A program made the translations under genes and the position numbers. A stretch of 64,000 nt of DNA. It comes from Neurospora tetrasperma FGSC 2508. Lineage: Eukaryota; Ascomycota; Sordariomycetes; Sordariales; Sordariaceae. Location of the stretch: contig NW_009799100.1 in assembly GCF_000213175.1 (NCBI RefSeq), positions 2,004,705-2,068,704 on the forward strand, given 5' to 3'. The notes under the pieces are model-generated. The model was not told where the DNA came from, made no database searches, and saw only the letters and a program-made list of their open reading frames with translations. Shown piece by piece: positions 10,932 to 23,236 of the stretch (position 1 is its first letter; every line of letters begins with the position of its first letter).

Positions 10932-13900
10932 TCACGCACTTGACTGTAAGACACCCTCAATCAGCGGAGGGCCAGGCTCAACATACTTGTTCCATTCCTG
11001 CACTCGTTCCATACCTTTGCTGGGACCCCCTAGCCCAGCAAGGACCGACGGCGGGAGGTCATCTTTGACGTGTTCTTTCGTCGCCTGGCCGGACCGGCGT
11101 CTCCCGCTTGGAGTACGTGCCGGAATTCCGCCCTCGTAATACGCCGGGTACCGAGGTTGTTGTGGTGATTCGTGGTACGAGTGGTGTCTTGCAGGCGTTG
11201 CCATCCTGTCGCGGTCCGACGATCTAGTGCTCCTACTTGTTGTATAGAAGTCATCTTCTGTCAGGTGTCTCTTCATTCCAGGGGGTGGTGGTGGTGGCGG
11301 TGGAGCCGCGCTGACGGGAAACCGAGACGAAATCGGGGCAGTAGCAGCGTGGGAAGGGGGTGGTGCAGCCATCATAGGAGGAGCCGCCATGGTAGAGTAG
11401 CCGGGGCCTTGTCTAGTGTCTGCATCAAATCTGCTTGCAAGCTTCCGCTTTTCGAGCGACGGTGTCATCGTTCTACGCCTGCTGGCCGAGCGGATCGCGT
11501 CTCTCTCAAACGAAGGGGCGTGGCGCATGTCGGGAGAAGCATCTCGGTGTCGTGATGAAGTTCGCTGCCTCTCCAATGATCGGGGCCGGAACTGACCTCC
11601 AAGCTCGGGAGGTACATCTGCCCACCTATCGGATGGATAGGCATGCCTAGGAAGTGACGGAGCCCGGAGCCTCTCCTTTTCAAGTGATGCATGGCGTGAC
11701 ATTCGAGGTCGCAACCTTTCCGGTGAAGGGGAACGCCGTCTGTCAGAGTCATGTGGGATGATAGCGTCCGTCCAGGCGTTAGTTGTTGGTCTTTCAAACA
11801 CCGAGTGGGCAGGCGGCGGCGCCGTATGTCGGTGAACTAGAGGCGGCGGCACAGCCATGTCAGGTCGACGGACATAGTTTACGGGTTTCAAAGGACGATC
11901 TCTGTCATCCCTTCCTCTGCGATAGTCGTCGTCCACTTCTCGCTCGTCATACTCTTCGAATTCCCCGGGAACATGGAACCTACGGCTGAGAGGATCATCG
12001 CTACGTTTTTCTCGCAGACGATCCATCACCGGTCTTTCTTCGTAGCTTTGGGGTCGACTGTGCACCGCAGCCACGGGCCGTGAATGCCCGCCATTTGAAC
12101 GGTACGTTCGCGGAGACTGTGCGTCAGACTCCAGCTGCATTGCATAGGTAAACGGATTCGATCGAGGGTCAGCTGTAAACAGTGTATCAAGCGGTTCGTT
12201 TCCTTCGATATTGAAGAAAGGGCAGTCACACTTTTTCCACCGCAAGCCACAGACCGTGCAGCAACGCGTATTGCATTGGCTATTTGTGAAGATTAGCAAT
12301 TCAGCTGTCCAATAAGAGTAGAAGGCCGCTGTCTTACCAAGTGGTATAGTTGCGACCGGGTTCTCCAGGCAGAAGCTTTTTTCTACATCGACTGCAATGA
12401 GGCATGGCATCTGGTGGGCATTGAAGTGATTTATGCCACCGCCCACTGCAGCCAACACAGACCTCTGTACGGCAGTAGCGACATTCACCAAACTCCCTCC
12501 CATCTCGATCGAGGTGTATATCCTGGTCTCCGATAGGTGTACCGCACTTCGGTTCCGGACAGACCAAGCTACGAGGACGCCCACTCGCAAAGATTGAGGA
12601 ATGAACAAACTTTCTGTCCCAGTCCTTCTTGAAGATGGGATCAAACAGATCGTCCACGAGCTGAGGCGAGATATAACGCTTGCAGCACATTGGAGGTTTC
12701 CCTACATGATCATCCATGAATGACAAGAAGCCTTGTTCGAGGCACAGACTGCACCAACGATGATCGCAGTCCGGCAGCTTGTGAGCTACTTCTCCTGATT
12801 GGCCACCGCATTGTTTGCAGGAACCACTGTGCAGCAAGTTAGATACTCTACTTATTAGAAAGAAACGGAAAAAAAAAAAAAAGACAAAGGGTCGAAAACT
12901 GAAACTAACGCTTTGCCAAAGCTCTCTCGAGCGTATGATTTCGACGAACCTCTCGGAACGTCATGATACGTGTTAGCGCGTTTGAGTCCCGGGTTGGGAT
13001 ATGCTTCACTGGGGTAATATTGATTCCTCGAAGATGAAGGGCCGGGGAAAAACTCGTCAGACTCATAGTCTTGCCTTGAAGGCCTAGCAAGCTTAGTTAA
13101 TGGCACTCTTAATAGGCAGCTACTCTCAATGGCAAATAAATCTCACCTCTGAAGCCTAGGGTGGGACCGTAGGTCATCCGAAAAGTCCTGTACATAGACA
13201 TCTTCCGCATCGGATTCTTCATCATCCAAAGCTTGGTGATCAAGGGCTCCTGAGGTTCTGATAAGCGCCCGCCTCATGGAAGGAGCCCGCGAAGGAGCCC
13301 GCGAAGCACCTCGTGATGGAGAAGACGGCCTGGACCGAGATTGAGCCCGAGATGGCGAGCCATGCCTTGAGGGTGAACGGCGGCGAGAAGGTGAAGCAGG
13401 TCTAGACTGATCACGAGGTCTGGATTGTGCGCGAGATCTCGATGGCGCACGAACGCGGGACGGTGAACGAGGGCGGCTTGCGGGCGCATACCCGTAGGGC
13501 CTTGATTCCCCTACCTCCGGCGTAGGTAGCTTGCGGCTCGGACGCTCGTGAACTGAGGGCGGAGCAGGCGGCGCATGAGGGATGCCATAGTGAACGAGCT
13601 TTTCGTCACCACCAGAATGATCAGTGAGCTGAGTTTCTCTATCGGATGACGACCTTGGAGACCATTTCGAGTCTGGCATAGAACGCTGTCGATTTGTTGA
13701 TGGACTTCTATTACGCGGTGCGTCGTAGCGACTTCTGGACCGTGAGCGGGAATCATAGGCACGGCTCGCCGGCCGCGATCTGTTGTCCATGATAGAACGG
13801 GGTACAAAGATCTCTTCTGCGTCTTCGTCGTAGAGAACGGATGGCCGACGGAGTCTTGCTTCTGGAGGAAAAGTGTCGTCGTCACGAAGGTGCATGCCAG

Positions 13901-14288
13901 CACTGTGAGATACTCGGGGCCGGGTAGGGCGACCTATGTCAATGAAAGATGACGAAGAGCGCGCAGTGGACGATAATTCCTCAACGCTTGGGGCCCTTGT
14001 ATGGCGAGGATAAGGTCTTGTATGGTCGGAGAAGTCGTCTGAGTCCTGGTGTCTCCCATGAGGCGACGGGGCAGAGGATAGATCGTCTTCGGGTGGCCAA
14101 TCAACATCAGGAAAGGGCGAAGAGTCTTCTTCTTCTTCTGGCGTTTCTGGGTCCCTGGTGCGTCTTTCGCGCCTTGGGGTGCCCAGTGGCATGGACATGG
14201 GCATGTGCTTAGGCATAGACATGCTGGGGCGGGCATGAACGTGATGGAAAGACTCCATCCGCTCCCTTCGGTCCATTCGTCCCTGCAT
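10932..14288 (-). CDS. RING-IBR-RING (RBR) protein with Arg/Ser-rich arms, catalytic Cys replaced
   Basis: Four coding exons fit in frame: 14288-13147, 13083-12910, 12826-12338 and 12279-10932, giving 1050 residues. Residues 1-430 are Arg/Ser/Pro-rich and disordered-looking. An RBR core follows. RING1 spans about 442-487 (Cx2C, CxHx2Cx2C and a closing CC pair). IBR spans about 528-575 (Cx4C, Cx2C, Cx4Cx2C, then His570 and Cys575). RING2 spans about 583-621. Residues 622-1050 are again Arg/Ser/Pro-rich, with a run of prolines. RBR proteins are ubiquitin ligases that carry ubiquitin on a RING2 cysteine, usually in a GCNHxTC context. Here the aligned segment reads GRNYTTC, so Arg597 replaces that cysteine and Tyr599 the usual histidine, while the zinc ligands remain. 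The start is the first ATG in frame. An in-frame stop lies just upstream, but its TAG could also be an intron acceptor, so an extra 5' exon is possible. Confidence 0.85.
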
Positions 14289-17200
14289 CAGCCTCAGCAA
14301 GGCAGCATTCGCCGATATGGACTAGAGACTGTGTGAGAGATGAGGCCTGAGAGGGAGGTCTGGCAGTAGCGGCAATTCGACGGAAGGCTAGACGACGGCC
14401 AGATGGTTGAGCTTGGTTGGGTAGCAAGGAGAATGGATGTCGATGGCGTGGATGGGTTTCCGGCTCGACCAAGTACGATTGGGCTCGTCTAAGTCGTGTC
14501 TAATGCAGGCTCGTTGCAGGATGGGTGCAGTCGAATGCACGTCTAGTCCGAATCGAGTGAGCACTTGTGCAGCTTCGTGGTGGGCTATACAGGCCGGATG
14601 GAATTGAGGCCTGATGTTGACCTAACGAGAATTGCCCCTCGCGCTGGAGGATCGAAAACCACCCCAGCGCTTGTGGTCAGCCCAGACATCGTTCCGAGTA
14701 CGCAGCATGTAGGCATATTACACATGGGCATGACAGGGGGGGAGGGGGGCACACTGGCAACGGGAACCAGCAGAGCGAGAAACAGGGGGATGATAATCCG
14801 ACTTGAGGTGACCGACAGGACCAGGGGACGAAGGCAACAAGGACCGCGTTTTTCTGGGCACCGGAAGACCTCTCAATCTCTTACACCCGACCAAGGGTTT
14901 CTCGCGAGAATGATGGAGGAACGGGATTGGGTGACAAGTGGAAGGTTGGCAGCAGAGTAAGACGACGACAAAGGATTCCGGGAGCATGTACATACGTGTT
15001 CAGCGAGGACGATGTGGGAAGCACAAGTTCTGCGTAAAAGCTCTGAAACTCCCAGGATCCTGTTCTGTTCCAAGTCTGGCGTCAAAGACGATGTTGCTGC
15101 CGTGATGAGTATGTGATGACTGGCAGCCTAGACAGTAGCGTTGCGGCAGAAGAAGGAATAAAGTGGATAGGATAGGTAGTCTTTAAAAAGATATCCGATG
15201 CTCCGATTGACTCTTCACGCCACTCAGAGACAGAGACACACATGAGCGAGAGGGGGGCCTAGGAGCGCGAACTGCATTGGAAGGGGGATAAAAGACGACC
15301 TGTCTGGCGCCGGGAAGCGACGATGCCATGCGACGCGATGCAAGTGAGAAAATGCGCGGCCCCGGCGGCCTGGAGGTTCTCTCCCTGCCAATCTTGTTTG
15401 ATGTCTTGTGTCGTTGTTTCCTATCACTTCTCTTCTGTTGCAATGTCGTCTGGTGTTTGACGGGGAGCGACCTACCCACTTGATCAATTCGACCACCCTA
15501 CGTGCTGCAACTAAAGCCATGGACAACTTGAATGTCGAGAAAACAAGAATCCCGAGACGAACGTCCGCCCTCAGAGTCAAAATGGGCCACTAGAAGAAAA
15601 GAAACGAGGTCCAAACCAAATCGTCTCACCATGATCACCGTTTCGTCGGCGCACCATATCTCCTCCTCGCCGATACTACCCCTTGCAACCCCTCGCTCGC
15701 AGCCCAGCAGCTGACAATCAATGCACGCCCGATGCCTGATTCAGTCCAGAAGAAGGTAGGATCTGGTTATCGTAGCGTCCCAACAACTGATACATATGTA
15801 CGTGTGTTTTCACAAGTCAGAGTATTCACTTGGGTATAGTATAGAGAGTAAAATCTCTGATACCTATGAACTGCGATGATTCAACTGTTCTCAGTGTCGA
15901 GATCAACCAAGTTCTGGTCCGACGTGGTGGTGAGACGGAAGCCCAGTCAGACCGTGACGGCCTCCTCATACCGTACGTGTAGTGCCCGTCAAGTACTGCC
16001 GTGTGTGTGCCGCCGTGCGTGCGCCGTCACAAACAACAGGGAAGTCCCCCGCATTGGCAAAGACAACTGCGCTGCAGCGTTCCACAGCCGAACCACCAAA
16101 GCTCGGACCCTCCGTGACGGCTGCGGGACAAACGAGCCATTCACCCCACCGCTCGATCTCCATCCCCGCACTCCCTCTCCTCCTATCCATCCTCATTGAT
16201 GTGACCTCGACTCCCGCTCCGCAACTGGGAGCGGAATGCTGCGGAGCTCCTCGGTTCCGGCACCGGCGGGGCCTCCCGTCGGCCAGTTCCAGTGGAGCTC
16301 CCCTTCTTCACTCGACAACCTCAACATCGGAGACATTGGACGAGCACATGGCCGGACCACAAGACGCCGTGATCGCCGAGTTCACAGGGAGTTGCAGTGG
16401 CCTCCCTGGCTGACCGGCGTCGAGATTGTAAACCCGCAACCGCGTCTACATAATAAACGTGGGTTCAAGGTGAAGGCCGGGACGACGTGTTACCAAATCC
16501 ACAAATCACCGAGGACGCGACGAGTTTTGGAAAGCCCGACATACGTACCTGCATAAGCGTTGGCTGTCACCTCATGTTTCCCGTCCTTTTCATCGCTTCC
16601 CACCCCCACCCCCTTACACGCCGGCGGCACTCGGGTCTCGAAGCGACATATTGTCGCGAAAGACCGCTTTATTTAAATGGCTATATATGATTGGGAAGTT
16701 GACCTCGGTCTCGAGTTCGACCAATGCGAACAATAGACAAATCCCATAAATCATAGCAAAGCCCAAAAAGGGGAAAGAAGAAGTGGAAGGAGAAAATAAA
16801 AGGTTCAAACTGCGGCGGCGCAAAAGACGCAAGTCTACATGCCACTGCACGTTTTACGGCATTTTCCAAGACATACATACGCATACAAGCGCCGTGCAAC
16901 CACCTACATATCTCCTTGACTGCCATCGACATCGTCATCCCTTTTCCCGACCACCTATATTCCCTCATGATGCGAAACGTACTGCAAAGCACCCACTAGT
17001 CTCCTTTCATGCTATCGTGGTATTAAGGGAAAAGAGGCCTGGGAGGAGAGACAGGAGGGTGCCTTTGCTCAAAATTCAGTTGAATGCTGTCTTCTGGCTG
17101 GGAAATATCTTTTATCTTTTCTTCAAAGGACATGACACGGAAACCCGATTACTGTAGAAGGTAGAGAGAGGGTAGAGGATAGCGGTCTGATGGACGCTCG

Positions 17201-19373
17201 TCAAATAACAGGGCGAGAACCACTCCTCACAAGCGTACACTTTGGTGTCCGAAATCCTGGGTTCTGAACCCCGAGCAGAACCGATCGTCACCAAATGGCT
17301 GTCAATGAGATGCAATAGTGAGTGGCATGTGCACTTTGGGGTAGATTGAGGCCTGCGGCTGAACATGCTACAGATGATATTTGGAGCAACTGGAACAGAG
17401 GTAGTCGTAAACCCATTCAACACCTCCATGTGTCCAGCAAGGACACTCCCATTTTTCGCTGATTTAGCCTTCTTTTGTCTGAGAGATAGGCAACATATAG
17501 TGTATGTAACTGAGTATACCCCTCGCTCCGCCCGCAGCTTTAGCCTACCCGCTTTAGTCTTGTCTTTCTTTGTTTTCTTTTTTTAAAGAAAAAAAAATCC
17601 ATGCAACTCCCACCACCTACCGCAGGATTTTGTCGTAATTTCCATTAACAAGGGGACTGGAGTCACGTAGTTCACTTGCCCTGTTCATCTTGTTTCTTCC
17701 TGGCACCTGAAACTTTACTTGCCAGCCACCCTTTCGATAGAGGGACCATGGACGGGGCCGAGGACAGAATAACAGAGAAGGATAAAGCGCCTATGTAAGC
17801 CTGCAATAGTTCAGGTGTATGTTGAAACACTAAAAGGTTTTTCGTCAAGACTTGAAAGGTTTGCAAGAAGAGTAGTAAGGGATTGGGTATTGTGAAGTGT
17901 ACGAGGTATCCTGTTTGTAGATAAACAGAGAAGAAAAGGTGAGAGACAACCAACCATCCCAACGAGGAGAGAGAAATAACAGAGAATCATACTATGGTAC
18001 AGCTTCAACGTCCTCATTGAATTTGCATATGTTTTGGTCCCGTTTGCCGATGCCATCCAACACCAAAAGCCAGCCATAAGCAAGAAGTGCTTCCAGAGAA
18101 ACGACATGACGAAGAAAAACTTTGGGCCTTTCATCTCATCTTTGTTACATGACTTTGAAAACCTTGAATGAATGCCATGAATTGTTTACAGGTGGTTGGT
18201 CGTCCACCGAACGTCGAGAACAGAAGGGCTGAAAATAACGTTCACTCTCAAGTTTCCTTCATGTATGTGTAGCAGCCCGTCTGCAAGTGTACAACTTTGG
18301 TGGTTGGTAGGTAAAGAAGATTTGCAAGTAATGATGATATGCGAAAGTCGCCCCCCTCTCGCTTCTTCCGGCCCGCCCATCAGGGAAACGACTCAAGGCC
18401 AATATTCGATATAATGTACACGCTCTCACAAACAGTTGCTGTCTGAAACAGGGGCAGAGAGGGGCAGAAAAATAATGGAACATTGGAAGAACATCAATAA
18501 AAGCCGAGCAAGGGTCAAAGAAGTGGGGTGTTTCCGGATTTTCGGCCCGTCGCATCCGCATCAATGTGCCATCCACAACACAGCCCATCATCAACCACAG
18601 GCAGATCGGGCACTGTTCAGATTCTTCTGCATTCAAGGTGTGTTACCCCAGGCCGTATGCTCCGGCTTCCACATACCTTGTTGCAAGGTGTTCTGCTTGG
18701 CGCTCCGTTGCTGGTCATCCACGTTTCTGGGAAGAGGCAAAGGGTGCTCGGCCTGTGCAAAGTCGTGAAGAACAAAAGAATGGGATTGTCGGTCGGCCGC
18801 TGGTCGGGGTTTCCAGTCAAGATACCACGTTGTAGCCAGCTACAACAGGAGTGTAAGAGATAGAAGTAGGTCAAATGCTCACAAAAACCGGCGTGCCCAT
18901 AGTCAGAGCCATGGTTTGTCAGGCAAGACTGGTCGATGATCAACATTGGTATGATCTTCAGACCATTCGGTGAGCGCCCTTCCGAAGGCGGGGAGGCGGG
19001 CAGATGGTGTGAATGCAGTCCGGACACTTACTGGACTTGGTTGTGTATGAGCGACCCCGGATTATTTTTCACGTCTGCTGGCAGTACAGATCAAGCGAAT
19101 GGCTGTTTTCGTCGCAAGAATAGATTTGATAGTCAATGCAGCCAACGACTCGGACATTGACCGTTTCAGACCTGAAAAAAATACATCTTGTACTGGCGTT
19201 GCATCCGTGGAGGACCAGATGCACCTGTAGCTTGTTTCGTGCCATGACAGATTACCATAGGTTCAACTGCTGGTGGCTTGACTTTTAGGTGACTGAAAGG
19301 TTTGGATGTGGCGAGTGTGATGGGACCGTTTGACCTTTTGTGTCTATGGCATCGGGTGTAGTAAAGCGGTTCC
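14289..19373. other. Gene-free stretch between the RBR and Zn2Cys6 genes
   Basis: This covers the 5' flank of the RBR gene and the 3' flank of the transcription factor gene. Several short open frames on both strands are low in complexity or lack start and family support. No RNA gene or repeat longer than a homopolymer tract was recognised. An A/T homopolymer near-palindrome lies around 17575-17600. Confidence 0.55.
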
Positions 19374-21665
19374 TCAACCACTCAGAAACGTTCGTCGCCT
19401 AACCTCCGCTTCCTTGATAATCTCCGCCGAGAGGCTCAGACTGGGTGAGAGTACGGAATAACGCTCGATTTCCATGACGACATCGTTGATGATCTGGTCG
19501 ATAACGTCGCGGTGTGAGACCAAGCTGACCAGAATACTGTTAAGTGACGGTGACATAGTGGCACCCATAATCAGAAGTGTCTGCGATACAATCGAGAGTG
19601 CCCCTTGCCAAAGGTACGGCATGTGTCCGGCGTGACTGCGGCCTTTTGTTAGATTGAGACGTAATAAAAAGGAAAAGACAGCCAATCAAAACCCGAATAT
19701 TAAGGGGCAAAGACTTACTGTGCACTGATATGCTCCAATTGTCTGATTGAAGCCTCCAGACACTTTGTGCACGCGTCACGCACTGAGGGGTCCAGTATTG
19801 CCTGTTCATTGTCGAGGACTGCGAGAATGTATGGCCGGTAAATAATGGTCCGGCAAGCAAAGAAGCGCAACCGCAACACCGTCTGGACAGGATCTGGGAG
19901 CATTGTCCGAGTAAACGGGAATTGCAGCGGTAGAGGTAGACTCTCGTACCACTGCGTTAGTTGGAAATCCAACTCGGTCACGATGGGTTCGAGACTCGTT
20001 GTAGAGGCCAAGGAGTCCTTGGAGTAAATGAGCTGGCTGACGCGGTTGAGTAGTCGCCGAAGTGCTATCTCGGCGAGGAAATACCACAAATCATCGCGAC
20101 CAACTGCCTCTTGCTCATCCCCCTCGAAGCCACATGGCAGACCAACATTTTCTTCAAATGCAACAACACCAGAATGCGGAAGGTCCAGCTCGGCGAGGAG
20201 GTCGCTCTCGAACAGCAGAGCATTCCAGTAGATCCTTTCACTCAGTTCCCTTTGGTCGACAGGCACCCGGTTCGGCGTCATAAGGAGGAGCTGCAACTTG
20301 GTACTTGTTGTGCAGAGAAGGTTCCATGCTTCCAGGGGTCGGACGAGGTAGAATAGGTAAGCGGCAGCTAAAAGGTGGCATTGCGCGGCGAGAACGCTGT
20401 TGGAGGTCATCATGCCCGGTAGCAAGGCCCATGCGGCCGTGAAATATTGGAGGCCCGGGGGATCCTCATGTGGCACGATCCTGGATATGCTCCCCCGTAA
20501 ACTTGCCTGACCGAGAGCCAAGACGAGAAGCACAATACAACTTTCTGGTCCTTCCCTGAAACCGTTCGAGAGGGCGATACGATAGTGGCTCCTCCATGTA
20601 TAAGGGTTGACACAGGCGTACCAAACGTTGACACGATCAAAATAGGCTTCGATGTAGGCGGAAGTGTTGGAGAGGTCCACACAAGGGGTCTTTGTGAGCG
20701 AGTGGAGTGGCTCCCTGGCCATTTCGAGTTGGAGGAGAATTTGTGGGTCGTAAGGTCGTGAGACGAGATCCCGGATCATGGGCCATTGCAACAAATGAAG
20801 GGCGGCATTGGTGTGGACCTTGGGCATTGTTGACAAGCTGTTGGTAGCGGTGGCAGACCATGTGCCCAAGCCTCCGCTGGGGATCACCGAGACAAAGCCG
20901 GCGGCATCGGGATTTTGCATCATCAGGTTGTCACCACTCAACCCTGTCCCGTTGCTCATCCCCGGGGAGTTATGGGATAATCCTAGGCCATTGGTATGAC
21001 CGGTTAGGCCCATGTTTAATTGCAGCAGACTTTCTATCCTGTTGAGGCGTTCGAGGATGAGCTTGTCGCCGGCATCCAGCTTGATACCGGGCTCGCGATA
21101 TATGCACTCGGCACCCAACTCTGTGCACAGCTTGCATTTTGGTTTTGTGCCGTCACACCGCGACTTCCTCGAGCGGCATACCTCGCACTGTTCAACGAAA
21201 TGTCAGCGTGTATATTCACCACACTAGATTTTTCCACTGCGCCGGAGCAGAGCCCAAACATACCGCAATGGTTGCCCTTCTTCTAGGGTAGTCGACACCA
21301 GCATCCGTATTTCTTCTTTTCAGCGGATTGGTGCTCTCTTCACTAGGAGCCTTTTGAAAGCCATTAGAGACATTGACATTGTCAGGCCGGTTTTCGGACG
21401 ACTGCGAGAGATTTCGGGCTTTCTGGGCCGATCCAAGAATACCTTCCCGGCTGAAGTTGGGAGCACGGGCAGACTTGAGAGTGGAGGGTGACTTGACGGT
21501 GTTGACCCCATTGGTAGTGGGTGCAATTTGGGGCGAAGGTATTTCGATTGTGAAGTCCCGATTCGGCAGAGGGTATTGCCTTACAGCGTTGGGAGCAGCC
21601 TGCGCGGCCATGGTCATGCTGCCCACTACCGAAGCGGGAGAGTCGCTGTTGGAAGACGGCGACAT
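19374..21665 (-). CDS. Zn2Cys6 fungal-type transcription factor
   Basis: Three exons join in frame (21665-21264, 21187-19719, 19635-19374) to give 710 residues. The zinc cluster is split off by the first intron. Its six cysteines fall at residues 135, 138, 145, 152, 155 and 162 (Cx2Cx6Cx6Cx2Cx6C), preceded by a basic segment. A helical linker with LERLNRIESLLQLN at about 177-190 probably mediates dimerisation. The remainder resembles the fungal-specific transcription factor middle homology region (about 250-650), including RIYWNALLFESDL and a following helical bundle. Residues 1-134 are Ser/Pro/Asn-rich. Such proteins bind CGG-type half-sites in the nucleus. Its targets cannot be told from sequence, and no biosynthetic cluster lies next to it. 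The first ATG of the exon was used as the start. Confidence 0.9.
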
Positions 21666-22950
21666 GTCGTATGCAAGCGGTCAGGGTCTGCTTGGTAGTC
21701 GACCGAAATGGACAGAAGACAGTGATGTAATGTCGACCCTTTGTTTGCCCACAACACCTCAGCCAGCCCGAGCCACGACCACTTCAGCATGAACCAGAAC
21801 ACGGTTGAATCGTTGTGTCGTTGGCGACAGGTTAAGACGCGACTGTCTGTCAAACTAGAGGCCCTCAGACATCCACCGTGTGTTTCGATTACCGAAAATG
21901 AGGACTGCCGTGTATGAGTGGGCCGTCTCGTGACTGATACCTAGTCGGTATGTTCGTTTAGTAGAATGCGGATAGAGGAGCTGTCATGTTCGCAGCAGGG
22001 GTGGTGCGGATGTAAGGAGGGTTGGGGGAAGGGTGAAGAAAGGAGTTACCCAAAGCTGTGGGAAACGTCGGATTCATATCTCGTCGTACGGGACGAGCTT
22101 CGCTTGCAGATATGAATGGTAAGCAGCAAGTCCATACAACCAAGGTCAAGGTACCCGCGGATCTACTTGGTGACGAGACTGAGCTTCTCTTGGGTGTCTC
22201 TCTTTTCTCTCTGCAGCGCGGACCCCAGACCCCCGGTGGCTTTGAGTCAAGCCAAGCCGGGCAACTAACTGAGCACCCTATAGGCAGAGAGAGATGGGAC
22301 GGACCCCTTGACGGACCCTAGACGACCCTGTCTGAGCCGGAGCCTTTACTGGCCTAGTGTGGCGGGAATTGGTTACCACCAACCGCAGCCAACCCCTGAG
22401 AGCCTTGAAGCCTCGGTAGGTACTACAAGTGTATGTGCTGCGAGGAAGGACGGAGATTGTACGGTGAGACGGGTGGAGGAGGCGAGCAGGTAGGCAGAGG
22501 AGGTAGGGGAGTAGATAAAACCAAGGAGTAGAAGCCGGAGGATGGGATGAAAGACAACGAACCTGTGTTGCTGCGTACACTTGACCAACACTGTCACGAA
22601 CTGAGACTGAGGCTGGAGCAGCTTGGGGTGCACGGCCAAATCCAATGTTGGGATGAGAGATGAAGATGAAGTTGAGATTGAAGCTTGGAGATCGCGATGG
22701 ATTGAATCATGCCTCTACCTATGGTAGTCAGTGTCTGGGGGATCGGACGGTGGAGGTAAGAAGGTGGAGACTGGCTGATGGTGCCGACGGGAGGAAGGTG
22801 GAGGAAGGGCGGGGGAGGACTGGATTAGTACTGGAGTCACTTCGGGCTGGCGATGGACGGGACGGACTCGGGGCTTGCGAATATTACGGTACTGCGTATT
22901 ACACTCGGAGTGTACGGTACACAATAGCCAAGAACTGAAGAGTTGTGTGG

Positions 22951-23030
22951 AATACGCTTAAAACTCGCTCGACTGTGCCTCCAAGGTGATGGCGTCTTTG
23001 CGATTAAAGCAGACACAATCGCCGGGTTTT
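22951..23030 (+). repeat. Short dispersed repeat related to bases 1-45
   Basis: Three blocks occur in the same order as at the left window edge: TAAAACTCGC (TAAACTCGC at 1), TTTGCGATTA (12-21) and AAGCAGACACAATCG (AAGCAGGCACAACG at 26). The spacing between the first two blocks differs by roughly 25-30 bases. This suggests two diverged copies of one repeat. No opposite terminal repeat was found, so its type is unknown. Confidence 0.35.
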
Positions 23031-23236
23031 GTTGTTCAACCTTGATTGCGAGATCAGTGTGCTTGTCGTAGTTTTGTGCCTAGGTAGCCAACCATTTGTA
23101 TGTGCACGAGTTCTGTGCTTTGGTTGTGTCAGTCCAGATTACCTCTGTTCAAATTGCTTAGTTGGACCTGATATTGGCACGAGGTTTTGTATCAGTACTT
23201 GTCGTATGAATTACACTACTATGCAGTACACTACAC

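Noticed and set aside
17240-17290. Possible tRNA B-box around GGGTTCTGAACCCC
   Set aside because: No A-box, acceptor stem or cloverleaf could be drawn around it. It is a simple short palindrome.
17811-18134. 107-codon hydrophobic minus-strand frame
   Set aside because: Its hydrophobic character reflects local composition. No homologous family or gene structure was recognised.
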